DNA from: Microvirga lotononidis
GTDB taxonomy: Bacteria; Pseudomonadota; Alphaproteobacteria; Rhizobiales; Beijerinckiaceae
Assembly: GCF_034627025.1 (NCBI RefSeq)
Contig: NZ_CP141048.1
Span: forward strand, 4,292,001-4,356,000
Reading direction: 5' to 3'
DNA: 64,000 nt
How positions within the stretch are numbered: the first letter of the stretch is position 1; the number at the start of each line of letters is the position of its first letter. Below the pieces are notes generated by a model, which saw only the letters and a program-made list of their open reading frames with translations, was not told the DNA's origin and searched no databases. This document shows positions 26,521-34,653 of the stretch, one piece after another. Made by a program: the position numbers and the translations under genes.

Positions 26521-26885
26521 CCGTCACCTTGCGTGCTGCGGGTAGAGTTGCAATCCAGGTTACAGGCTGTTCGCCTTGGGCCATTGGTCCATATGGGCGT
26601 GGTCCATTCCTTCACCAAACGGCATCCTCACTGCGACGTCCCGTTCCAGGCTTGTCTCCGCCCTACCCTATGGTTCGCACGACTGTGGAATATTGTTCTA
26701 ATATTGAACGACAGATCGGGTTGAATGGGTAAAGGAGTGTATTCTCGAAAGCACACATCCCCAACGTTGGATCGAGCCCTTAGGAATAATAATTGTCAGA
26801 CGAATGCTCTCGGATCTAGCGTTCAGATCGTGAGCTCTCGAACAGCGCTGTGCGCACAAGCGAGAGCCATTTTCTTGGGGGCAAT
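26521..26885. other. Intergenic region before the lipoprotein gene
   Basis: No gene is supported in these 365 bases. The middle is AT-rich and carries GTTC-TAATATT-GAAC (26695-26709), an inverted repeat between two AATATT hexamers. It is probably the promoter region for the plus-strand lipoprotein gene; no clear -35/-10 pair could be assigned. Confidence 0.4.
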
Positions 26886-27344
26886 ATGCGCATTTCTCTT
26901 CTCGCAGTTCTCGCGGGCAGCCTCTCCTTGGGCGCCTGCGCGACGGTTACTCGCGGCACGACGGAACAGATCACATTCGATTCCGATCCGCCGGCGGCCA
27001 TGCGGACATCCACGGGCCTCACCTGCCCGACCACACCCTGCACGCTTCAAGTCGACCGGAAATCCGAGTTCGTCGCCACCTTCTCGAAAGACGGCTACGC
27101 CTCTCAGGATATCATGGTTCAGACGCGGATCGCAGGCAGCGGAGCCGCAGGCTTCGCGGGCAATATCCTTGTCGGAGGCATCATCGGCATGGGCGTCGAC
27201 GCGGCAACGGGCTCGACCCTGGAACACTACCCGAATCCGGTTACCGCAAGCCTCGCTCCGCTGGCGGTCTCCTCGAAGTACCGCGCTCGCAAGCCTGCCG
27301 CTCGCCGTGGACCGGTCAGGGAAGCAACTCCGCCGGTATCGTGA
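26886..27344 (+). CDS. Small predicted lipoprotein
   Basis: A 152-residue protein with a short lipoprotein signal: LLAVLAGSLSLGAC, giving a lipidated Cys at residue 18. The mature part starts ATVTRGTTEQITFDSDPP and contains a PEGA-like beta segment with a Cys pair (TCPTTPC), then a Gly-rich hydrophobic stretch (about 92-110). Similar small lipoproteins are widespread in Rhizobiales without known function. I start at the ATG at 26886, which has GGGGG just upstream and puts the signal peptide at the N terminus. Confidence 0.78.
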   Translation: MRISLLAVLAGSLSLGACATVTRGTTEQITFDSDPPAAMRTSTGLTCPTTPCTLQVDRKSEFVATFSKDGYASQDIMVQTRIAGSGAAGFAGNILVGGIIGMGVDAATGSTLEHYPNPVTASLAPLAVSSKYRARKPAARRGPVREATPPVS

Positions 27345-27406
27345 TCCTTACGACTCATCACGAAGGAGAGGGTCTCGGACGTGAGCGCGAACTCACTTCC
27401 GAGACT

Positions 27407-27883
27407 TCAAGGCTTTCTGGCATCATCCGAGGCCCGACGCTCCGTGAATTCGGCGACCAGTGCCGGGTATTGCTCGATCGACGGCAAGGACTCGAAACTG
27501 TGGATTGCCGGCGTCACGGCCCAGGGCAGCTTCTCGCGGGTCCAGGTTTCGATGAAGGGCGCCAGACTAGCCGCTTCGTCCAGCATGGTGGTGCGCACGT
27601 TGACGAACTCGTCCATGCCGTCAGGCCGGGTGAAAAGCCAGCTCATGCAATGAGCGCAGAAGAAATGGCGCGTTGCGCCGTGAAGACCTCCGATCACCGG
27701 CTCGCCCTCTATGACCTCGAAGTTGCCGCTCGGATACAAGGCACTCAAGGAGAACGCGCTTGCGGTCATGCGCTGGCACCCGGTGCAGTGACAGGCCATG
27801 GTGAAAATGGGCGCGCCTCGCACGCGAAATCTCACGCGAGCGCACCGGCATTGCCCGCTCAGCACCTCATCACGACCCGCCAT
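27407..27883 (-). CDS. GFA-family (glutathione-dependent formaldehyde-activating-like) protein
   Basis: A 158-residue zinc protein of the GFA/CENP-V fold. The conserved Cys pattern is complete: CRC near residue 11, CHCTGC near 31 and CAHC near 76, which bind two zincs. GFA was described as accelerating S-hydroxymethylglutathione formation, but most relatives have no proven activity. The start at 27883 has a perfect AGGAGG Shine-Dalgarno. It is convergent with the lipoprotein gene. Confidence 0.88.
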   Translation of the reverse strand: MAGRDEVLSGQCRCARVRFRVRGAPIFTMACHCTGCQRMTASAFSLSALYPSGNFEVIEGEPVIGGLHGATRHFFCAHCMSWLFTRPDGMDEFVNVRTTMLDEAASLAPFIETWTREKLPWAVTPAIHSFESLPSIEQYPALVAEFTERRASDDARKP

Positions 27884-27912
27884 CGCACGACCTCCTTCCA
27901 CCCACCCTCGCC

Positions 27913-29322
27913 TCATGCGGCTTTTCGCATTGCCTTTTCGATCACGGCAAACATCTTGTCGTTGGTGCACTGAGCCACGTTGAAGCGCATAAAGCCAGAG
28001 GCGGTCTGCGAAGCGCTGAAGGCATTCCCGGGTGCGAGCACGACACCCTCGTTCAGCGCATGACGCGCCATATCGGCGCCATCGAGACCATCCGGGAGCT
28101 TGCACCAGACGAGCATGCCGGCTTTCGGCGTCACCCAGGGATCGAAGCCGAGCGATTGCAGGCGAGCAATCGTCGCCGCCATGACCCTGCCGAGCCGAGA
28201 GCGTAGAGCCTCCAGATACTTCCGGTAACCGCTGCTGCCCAGGATAGAAAAGACGAGTTCCTCCGAGAGGCGACTGCTCGCAAAACCGGTGGCGATGCGC
28301 AGATCGATCAGCTTGTCGACCCAATCCGGCCGGGCTGCAATGTAACCGCAGCGGAAAGAAGCCGAGAGGGTTTTGGAGAAACTGCCGATCCGCACGACGC
28401 GGTCCAGTCCATCGAGAGCAGCGAGACGGACAGCGGGCTCTGTCTCGAAATCGGCGAAGATGTCGTCCTCGATGACGATCAGGCCGTGGTCCTCGGCAAG
28501 CTTGAGGAGCCTGTGTGCCGTGCCGACCGACAGCGAGGCTCCTGTCGGATTGTGCAGGCCGGAATTCGTGATGTAGAGGCGCGGCCGGTGCCGAATGAGC
28601 GCGTGCTCGAACTGCCCCAGGTCCGGCCCGTTTGGTGTGTAGGGCACGCCGACGACATTGGCTTGTTGGGCCCGCAGCAGGGCGAGAAAGTTGAAGTAAC
28701 ACGGGTCGTCGACCAGGACGACGTCGCCTGGCTGGATGAGGAGCCGGCACACGAGGTCGATGGCCTGCGTGCCGGAATCCGTGAGCAGGATCTGCTCCGG
28801 CCGAGCTTCGGCCCCCTGCTCTGCCATGCGCCGCGAGAGAAACTGGCGCAGGGAGCCCAGGCCAAGCGGCGTGCCGTAATCCGTAAGTGCGGTAATGTCC
28901 TTCGCTCGTGCAAGGCTGCGCAGGGCGCGGCGCGTCTCCTTTTCGGGCATCCAGCTGCCGGGGAGCCAGCCACAGCCGGGCTTGAGCACCTCGTCCTTCG
29001 CCTCCAGGGATTGGCGCGAGACCCAGAACGGATCGATGGCGCGGTCGAGACGCGGTGCCAGCTCCGTCAGCGCCAGGGGAGCGAGCGGGGCGGCGCTGTA
29101 GAACCCGGAGCCGGGCCTGGAGCGGATCACGCCCTCTGCCACGAGTCGGTCATAGGCTTCCACGACGGTGGATTTCGAGACTTTCATGGTTTGGGCGACG
29201 GCACGGATCGACGGGAGTTTCGCCCCGGGCGTCAGAGAGCGGTTGGCGATCTGTCCACGGATCGAAAGCATGACCCGTTCGACGAGCGTTCCGCCAGATG
29301 TCGTTGCAGAAAGGTCATCCAC
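27913..29322 (-). CDS. MocR-type GntR/aminotransferase-fold regulator
   Basis: A 469-residue MocR/PdxR-family protein. A GntR winged helix occupies about residues 10-75 (LTPGAKLPSIRAVAQ and STVVEAYDRL), joined to a fold-type I aminotransferase-like domain. PLP-binding features are kept: SGTQAIDL near 170, NPTG near 262, and the Schiff-base Lys in GSFSKTLS near 319. A GTG start at 29322 is favoured by GAGGGA seven bases upstream. It is divergent from an EamA-type transporter, and direct repeats fill the spacer, so it probably controls that transporter in response to PLP or an amino compound. Confidence 0.88.
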   Translation of the reverse strand: MDDLSATTSGGTLVERVMLSIRGQIANRSLTPGAKLPSIRAVAQTMKVSKSTVVEAYDRLVAEGVIRSRPGSGFYSAAPLAPLALTELAPRLDRAIDPFWVSRQSLEAKDEVLKPGCGWLPGSWMPEKETRRALRSLARAKDITALTDYGTPLGLGSLRQFLSRRMAEQGAEARPEQILLTDSGTQAIDLVCRLLIQPGDVVLVDDPCYFNFLALLRAQQANVVGVPYTPNGPDLGQFEHALIRHRPRLYITNSGLHNPTGASLSVGTAHRLLKLAEDHGLIVIEDDIFADFETEPAVRLAALDGLDRVVRIGSFSKTLSASFRCGYIAARPDWVDKLIDLRIATGFASSRLSEELVFSILGSSGYRKYLEALRSRLGRVMAATIARLQSLGFDPWVTPKAGMLVWCKLPDGLDGADMARHALNEGVVLAPGNAFSASQTASGFMRFNVAQCTNDKMFAVIEKAMRKAA

Positions 29323-29372
29323 TGTACTGTCCCTCAGTCCATGACAGTTCAGAACATCTGTACTGCACTGTC
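29322..29372. promoter_or_regulatory. Direct-repeat operator for the MocR regulator
   Basis: CTGTACTG occurs twice in the same orientation (29322-29329 and 29358-29365), start to start 36 bases. Each copy is accompanied by ACTGTC (29326-29331 and 29367-29372). Paired direct repeats in the divergent promoter are the usual MocR arrangement. The first copy overlaps the regulator's own start codon, suggesting autoregulation. Confidence 0.55.
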
Positions 29373-29421
29373 TCTGGAAAAGCGATGCCGGTCGGCTGAA
29401 ATCGTCATCGGAGGTGCAGAC

Positions 29422-30339
29422 ATGGATAAGACGACGGAAGGCTGGCTCAGTGGATTTCTCGGAGTGCTGATCTTCAGCGGCTCCCTACCGGCGACACGCA
29501 TCGCGGTGGCCGATCTCGATCCACTGTTCCTGACCGTGGCGCGGGCCTCCATCGCGGGCCTACTCGGCGCGGCACTTCTCCTCGTCCTGCGGCAGGCGCG
29601 ACCCGCGCGGCGCGATCTCCTGCCGCTTGTCATCGTGTCCTCGGGTGTGGTGGTGGGTTTTCCGCTGCTGACGGCGCTGGCCCTCCGGCATGTCACCGCG
29701 GCGCATTCCATCGTCTTCATAGGGCTCCTGCCCCTGGCCACGGCCATCTTCGGTGTCGTGCGCGGCAACGAGCGGCCCAGGCCCGCCTTCTGGATTTTCT
29801 CCGGGATCGGCGGATGCCTTGTCGCCGGCTTCGCCCTGTTCCAGGGCGTCTCGGCCTCGCCGATCGGCGATCTCCTGATGCTCGCGGCCGTTCTCCTGTG
29901 CGGCCTCGGCTACGCCGAGGGTGCAACGCTCGCGCGGCGGCTCGGTGGGTGGCAGGTCATCTCCTGGGCTCTGGTTCTGTCCCTGCCCTTCATGGTCGGA
30001 CTATCGCTCCTGTCCCTGCCCTCCTCCTGGGCGATGATCGGCCTGCCCGCATGGCTGAGCCTCGCCTATGTGTCCCTGTTCTCCATGCTGATCGGCTTCG
30101 TCTTCTGGTACCGTGGGCTGGCGCTCGGCGGCATCGCGGGGGTCGGACAGCTTCAGCTCCTGCAGCCCTTCTTCGGACTTGCCCTGTCGGCCGTGCTTCT
30201 GAACGAGGTCGTCGGCTGGCCCATGATCGCCGTTACTCTCGGGGTCGTTCTCTGCGTTGCGGGCGCAAAGCGTTTCGCCAAGCGAGATCCCGCGACGATG
30301 CCGATTGTCGCAAAGGTGCAGGCGGGTCACCGTTCCTGA
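29422..30339 (+). CDS. EamA/DMT-superfamily transporter
   Basis: A 305-residue inner-membrane protein with about ten hydrophobic helices in two EamA repeats (residues about 8-135 and 148-285). Members export amino acids, metabolites or drugs. I start at the ATG at 29422 with GGAGG seven bases upstream; the frame is open far upstream but that part runs antisense to the regulator gene. Divergent MocR-type regulation fits an exporter of amines or amino acids (inference). Confidence 0.87.
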   Translation: MDKTTEGWLSGFLGVLIFSGSLPATRIAVADLDPLFLTVARASIAGLLGAALLLVLRQARPARRDLLPLVIVSSGVVVGFPLLTALALRHVTAAHSIVFIGLLPLATAIFGVVRGNERPRPAFWIFSGIGGCLVAGFALFQGVSASPIGDLLMLAAVLLCGLGYAEGATLARRLGGWQVISWALVLSLPFMVGLSLLSLPSSWAMIGLPAWLSLAYVSLFSMLIGFVFWYRGLALGGIAGVGQLQLLQPFFGLALSAVLLNEVVGWPMIAVTLGVVLCVAGAKRFAKRDPATMPIVAKVQAGHRS

Positions 30340-30348
30340 CGACGCAGC

Positions 30349-31683
30349 TCAATCCGTTGCCACGGCCGTTTTGACGTCGGATGTATCGACCTCTCGATTG
30401 AGACCCGCGTTCAGTTTATCCCGATCGAGCTCGCCCTCCCACCACGACACGACCACCGCCGCGACGCCGTTGCCCGTGATGTTGGTGAGGGCGCGCACCT
30501 CGCTCATGAACTTGTCGATTCCGAGGATGACGGCCATGCCCGGTACGAGGGCGGGATTGACCACGGCCAACGTAGCCGCAAGCGTGATGAAGCCTGCCCC
30601 GGTGACCCCGCTCGCGCCTTTCGAGGTGAGCAGCGCCACGAGCAGGATGGTCAGCTGCTGACTGAGGGTGAGGTCGTAGCCGAGCGCCTGCGCGATGAAC
30701 AGGGTCGCGAGGGTCATGTAGATGTTGGTGCCGTCGAGGTTGAAGGAATAGCCGGTCGGAACCACGAGGCCGACGACGGATTTCGAGCATCCGAGCCTTT
30801 CGAGCTTCTCCATGAGCTGCGGCAGCGCACTCTCCGACGAACTCGTGCCGAGCACGATCAGGAGCTCGTCCTTGATGTAGCCGATGAACTTGAAGATGCT
30901 GAACCCGGCGATCCGGGCGATCACGCCGAGCACGCCGAAGATGAACAAGGCCGCCGTGGCATAGAAGGTCGCGATCAGGCCGAAGAGATTGCCCAGTGCC
31001 GACGGACCGTAGCGGCCGATGGTGTAGGCCATGGCGCCGAAGGCGCCGATCGGCGCGGCCTTCATGATGATGGCGATTACGCCGAACATCGCATGCGCCA
31101 CGTCGTCGATGAAACTCCGCACCGTTGCGCCGCGATCTCCCAGAACGAGCAGCGCAAATCCGAAAAGGATGGCGAACAGGAGCACCTGGAGAATGTCGCC
31201 CTGCGCGAAGGCTCCGACGACACTGTCGGGGATGATGTGCAGGATGAAGTCGACCGGCTTCTGCTCGGCAGCCTGTTTCGCGTAGCCGGCGACCGCCGCA
31301 GGGTCGGGAGTTCCCGAAAAACCGGCGCCGGGTTTCACGATATTGCCGACCAGAAGTCCGATGATGAGCGCGAAGGTCGAGACGATCTCGAAATAGACCA
31401 GAGCCTTGATGCCGACGCGCCCCACCTTCTTCGCATCCTGGATATGGGCGATGCCGGAGACCACCGTGCAGAAGATGATCGGCGCGATGACCATCCTGAT
31501 GAGCTTGATGAAGCCATCGCCGAGGGCCTTGACCCAGTCGTTCTTGGCCAGGTCCGGGAGAAGCCACCCCACGAGGATGCCGAAGAAGATGGCGATCAGC
31601 ACCTGGATGTAGAGGACCTTGTACCAGGGCTTCTTGCGGGGCCGCGCGACTTCGAGCCGATCCCTCACTGCAACGCTTGTCAT
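30349..31683 (-). CDS. dctA: C4-dicarboxylate:cation symporter
   Basis: A 444-residue member of the dicarboxylate/amino acid:cation symporter family, importing succinate, malate, fumarate or aspartate across the inner membrane. Typical elements include [19 protein letters not shown] near residue 65, the [11 protein letters not shown] hairpin (about 279-289), [14 protein letters not shown] (about 310-323) and the second re-entrant region [13 protein letters not shown]. The ATG at 31683 has an AGGAGG five bases upstream and is preferred to the in-frame ATG at 31701. No dctBD sensor genes are nearby. It is convergent with the EamA gene, nine bases apart. Confidence 0.93.
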   Translation of the reverse strand: MTSVAVRDRLEVARPRKKPWYKVLYIQVLIAIFFGILVGWLLPDLAKNDWVKALGDGFIKLIRMVIAPIIFCTVVSGIAHIQDAKKVGRVGIKALVYFEIVSTFALIIGLLVGNIVKPGAGFSGTPDPAAVAGYAKQAAEQKPVDFILHIIPDSVVGAFAQGDILQVLLFAILFGFALLVLGDRGATVRSFIDDVAHAMFGVIAIIMKAAPIGAFGAMAYTIGRYGPSALGNLFGLIATFYATAALFIFGVLGVIARIAGFSIFKFIGYIKDELLIVLGTSSSESALPQLMEKLERLGCSKSVVGLVVPTGYSFNLDGTNIYMTLATLFIAQALGYDLTLSQQLTILLVALLTSKGASGVTGAGFITLAATLAVVNPALVPGMAVILGIDKFMSEVRALTNITGNGVAAVVVSWWEGELDRDKLNAGLNREVDTSDVKTAVATD

Positions 31684-31878
31684 CGCTGCCTCCTGACCCA
31701 AAGATGGCGTGGGCGGCCGTCATCGTTCCGAGACGGCACAGCCAGATCCTCCGAGCAGATCCTAGCAGTTAATTCCCGGAACTCACCTTGGGTTCACGCG
31801 AAGTTGCGATACGCCCTTCCCTTCGAGCAGCTCTGTCGGAAAGTGGCGTATCGAAGTCGATGGCGTGAACGGGTGCCG

Positions 31879-32835
31879 CTACTGGCTGATCGGATTCGCG
31901 GAGTCGTCCGCCTGCAATCCGAGCTTGGTGCGGTTACGGCCTTCGCGCTTAGCGGCGTACAAGGCGCGGTCGGCTCGACTGAGAATGGAATCCCGATCGT
32001 CCTCAGAGCGGACCTCGACGAGGCCTGCACTGAAGGAATACGGCCGGGCGCCCTCTCCTTTCCAGAACTCTCCCCTGGCGCAGGCCTGCCTGACTTGCTC
32101 GATGAGGCGGGCTGCATCGAGGACGCCCGTGTTCGGCAGGAAGATCAGGAACTCTTCTCCGCCCACGCGACCGATGGAGCCCTGGCTCCCGAGGGTAGCC
32201 TGAAAAACGGATGCGAAATGCCGGAGAACCTCGTCACCCGCATCGTGACCATGAGTGTCGTTGATGGACTTGAACCTGTCGATGTCGATCATGGTCACGC
32301 ACAGGCTTGAGCCGGATGCCGCGCGTGCGGCCATGGCCTCCTCAAGCAATGTCAGGATATGGCGCCGGTTCGGCAGGCCCGTCAGGAGGTCGGTCTGGGA
32401 AGCCAGGACGGCGGCGTTGTGCGCCTGGCGCAGGGTCTTCTCATTGTGCTTGAGGGCCGTGATGTCGGCCCCGACGGTGAGCACCCAGCCGTTCGGCAGG
32501 ACCGTATGGTCCATCCAGAACCATCGCCCGTCCAGGAAATCGGTCTCGAAGGATTTCCGCGGCACACTCCGGCGCCGGGGCAGGGTCCTGGCGATCAGGG
32601 CCTCGACATCGTCGTCGATTCTGACCCCTACCCCGTTCCTGGCGCCATGGCGGAGGATCTCCGTAAACGTGAACGGGCCCTCCTACCCCTCCAGGAACAT
32701 GCTCTGGTAGGTCTTGTTCGCATATCGAAGGTTGTCGTCCGCATCATAGATCGAGACCGCCTGGCCGCTCTCGTCGAGGGCTTCCACCAGGCACCGGAGG
32801 GTCTCATCATCGAGCTGGGAAGCGAAACGGCTCAT
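31879..32835 (-). pseudogene. PAS-GGDEF diguanylate cyclase split by an in-frame amber codon
   Basis: The reading frame from ATG 32835 gives MSRFASQLDDETLRCL and a PAS-like segment with SIYDADDNLRYANKTY, then hits TAG at codon 51 (32683-32685). The same frame continues without shift: EGPFTFTEILRHGA, the end of the PAS domain (GWVLTVGADIT), and a complete GGDEF domain with active-site GGEEF (about residues 225-229 of the joined protein). No RxxD inhibitory site precedes GGEEF. Intact it would be a 318-codon cytoplasmic c-di-GMP synthase. As it stands, only a shortened protein from an internal start such as GTG 32565 could be made, keeping GGDEF but only half the PAS. A sequencing error is the main alternative. 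Confidence 0.8.
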
Positions 32836-32921
32836 GGAACATTTCAGGACGAGCGGGCAGACACTCTACCTAGAGGGGCATCGAACCGCAAATGCCCGGC
32901 ATTCCACGAAGGACCGCCGCT

Positions 32922-32970
32922 TAGAGCATCGTGCGGAAAGGTGGCCCCGCTTTCCGCGTCGAACGACGCT
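32922..32970. repeat. Palindromic intergenic repeat (TAGAGCAT family), copy 1
   Basis: TAGAGCAT starts at 32922. Outer arms AGCATCGT (32925-32932) and ACGACGCT (32963-32970) pair with one mismatch; inner arms GCGGAAAG (32933-32940) and CTTTCCGC (32950-32957) are perfect. It shares TAGAGCAT plus a nearby AAGGTGG/AAAGTGG block with copies at 43572 and 60649. Confidence 0.6.
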
Positions 32971-33009
32971 GTAGCGTGAAGACCGTGGGCTCCCGATCTC
33001 CCCTGCGGG

Positions 33010-33055
33010 CCAACGAAACGGCCGGCCCCTCGTGATCCGAGTTGGCTGGCCGCTG
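33010..33055 (-). terminator. Possible terminator of the pdh/lpdA transcript
   Basis: On the minus strand CGGCCAGCC (33052-33044) can pair with GGCCGGCCG (33027-33019) with one mismatch, followed by TTTCGTT. The loop is long (16 bases), so this is only a moderate candidate. Confidence 0.4.
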
Positions 33056-33102
33056 ACAGATCAATCATCAAAGCTCAGCTGAGCGGTGTGCGAGACGCCC
33101 GC

Positions 33103-34542
33103 TCAGATGTGGATCACGCGGTCATAGGCGTCCAGCACGCTCTCGTGCATGGTCTCGGAGAGCGTCGGATGCGGGAAGACCGCGTGGATCAGCTCCTCTT
33201 CGGTGGTCTCCAGGTTCATGGCGATCACGAAGCCCTGGATCAGCTCGGTCACTTCCGCGCCGACCATGTGGGCGCCGAGCAGCTGACCGGTCTTCTTGTC
33301 GAAGATCGTCTTCACGAGGCCGTCCGGCTCGCCGAGAGCAATCGCCTTGCCGTTGCCGATGAAGGGGAAGCGGCCGACGCGAATGTCGTAGCCCTGCTCC
33401 TTGGCCTTGGCTTCCGTGAGGCCCACGGACGCGATCTGCGGATTGCAATAGGTGCAGCCCGGGATCTTCGCCTTGTCCATGGCATGCGTGTGCAGGCCCT
33501 TGATGGTCTCGACGCAGATCACGCCCTCGTGCTCCGCCTTGTGCGCCAGCATGGGCGGGCCCGCCACATCGCCGATGGCATAGATGCCCGGAACGTTGGT
33601 GCGACCGAGGCCGTCCGTTACGACGACGCCGCGCTCGATCTTCACCCCGAGCTTCTCGAGGCCGAGATTCTCGATGTTGCCGACAACGCCGACCGCGGAG
33701 ATCATCCGGTCAGCGGTGATCGTCTGCGTGCCGCCCTTGCCGTCGTCGATGGTGGCCGTGATGGAATTTGCGCCCTTCTCCACCTTCGTGACCTTGGCGC
33801 CTGACAGGATCTTCATGCCCTGCTTCTCGAAGCGCTTGCGGGCCAGCGCCGCGATCTCGGCATCCTCGACGGGCAGGATCTGCGGCATCACCTCGACCAC
33901 CGTCACCTCCACGCCCATGGTGCGGTAGAAGGAGGCGAACTCGATGCCGATGGCGCCCGAGCCCATGACGATGAGGGATTTCGGCATGGCGGGCGGCACC
34001 ATGGCCTCGAAATAGGTCCAGATCAGCTTGCCGTCCGGCTCGATGCCGGGCAGCGCACGCGGCCGCGCGCCGGTGGCGACGATGATGTTCTTCGCTGCGT
34101 AGGTGCCCGGCTCCAGCACGCCCTTCGGCACCGGGTTCTGCGGCTGCATGGCGGGTTTCTTCGGCGCCGTGACGACGACCTCGCCGGGCTTGGAGATCGT
34201 GGCCTCGCCCCAGATCACGTCGACCTTGTTCTTCTTGAGCAGCATGCCGACGCCGCCATTGAGGCGCCCGGAGACGCCGCGCGAGCGGTTGACGATCGCC
34301 GCCGCGTCGAAGCCGATGCCCTGAGCCGACAGGCCGTAATCCTTGGCGTGCTCCATGTAGTGGTAGATCTCGGCCGAGCGCAGGAGCGCCTTGGTCGGGA
34401 TGCAGCCCCAGTTGAGGCAGATGCCGCCCAGATGCTCGCGCTCCACGACCGCGGTCTTGAACCCGAGCTGCGCGGCGCGGATCGCCGCCACATATCCGCC
34501 CGGCCCGCCGCCGATGACGATGATGTCGTATTGGTTTGCCAT
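33103..34542 (-). CDS. lpdA: Dihydrolipoyl dehydrogenase (E3)
   Basis: It reoxidises the dihydrolipoyl arm of the pyruvate dehydrogenase complex, passing electrons through FAD to NAD+. The FAD site is IIVIGGGPGGYVAA near residue 7, the redox disulphide is CLNWGC near 42-47, the NAD motif is VMGSGAIGIEFAS near 200, and the catalytic His-Glu pair lies in HPTLSE near the C terminus. Length is 479 residues. I start at the ATG at 34542 (GGGGGA upstream); the frame further upstream translates a palindromic repeat. It is the last gene of the pdh row. Confidence 0.96.
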   Translation of the reverse strand: MANQYDIIVIGGGPGGYVAAIRAAQLGFKTAVVEREHLGGICLNWGCIPTKALLRSAEIYHYMEHAKDYGLSAQGIGFDAAAIVNRSRGVSGRLNGGVGMLLKKNKVDVIWGEATISKPGEVVVTAPKKPAMQPQNPVPKGVLEPGTYAAKNIIVATGARPRALPGIEPDGKLIWTYFEAMVPPAMPKSLIVMGSGAIGIEFASFYRTMGVEVTVVEVMPQILPVEDAEIAALARKRFEKQGMKILSGAKVTKVEKGANSITATIDDGKGGTQTITADRMISAVGVVGNIENLGLEKLGVKIERGVVVTDGLGRTNVPGIYAIGDVAGPPMLAHKAEHEGVICVETIKGLHTHAMDKAKIPGCTYCNPQIASVGLTEAKAKEQGYDIRVGRFPFIGNGKAIALGEPDGLVKTIFDKKTGQLLGAHMVGAEVTELIQGFVIAMNLETTEEELIHAVFPHPTLSETMHESVLDAYDRVIHI

Positions 34543-34558
34543 GGAACTGTCCCCCGTC

Positions 34559-34641
34559 ATGCCCGGGCTTGGCCCGGGCATCCGCCTCATGGCGTGCCGG
34601 ACCGTTGAGAAGGTGTGGGTGGCCGGCGCGAGGCCGGCCAC
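34559..34641. repeat. Double-hairpin palindromic repeat inside the pdh operon
   Basis: Two perfect hairpins lie in the pdhC-lpdA spacer: ATGCCCGGGC/GCCCGGGCAT (34559-34568, 34572-34581) and GTGGCCGGC/GCCGGCCAC (34619-34627, 34633-34641). A related GTCATGCCCGGGC...GTGGGTGGCCGG pair is, from memory, a common dispersed element in Rhizobiales. It would be transcribed with the operon and could tune lpdA expression or mRNA stability. Confidence 0.75.
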
Positions 34642-34653
34642 GACATCGCGTGT

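Noticed and set aside
26695..26709. LexA box upstream of the lipoprotein gene
   Set aside because: The half-sites are inverted (GTTC...GAAC), whereas the alphaproteobacterial LexA box is a direct repeat.
27884..28750. In-frame upstream extension of the GFA gene
   Set aside because: It overlaps the MocR gene in another frame, and a perfect AGGAGG precedes the ATG at 27883.
28486..29421. In-frame upstream extension of the EamA transporter gene
   Set aside because: It is antisense to the MocR regulator, and the ATG at 29422 has a good ribosome-binding site and begins the first membrane helix.
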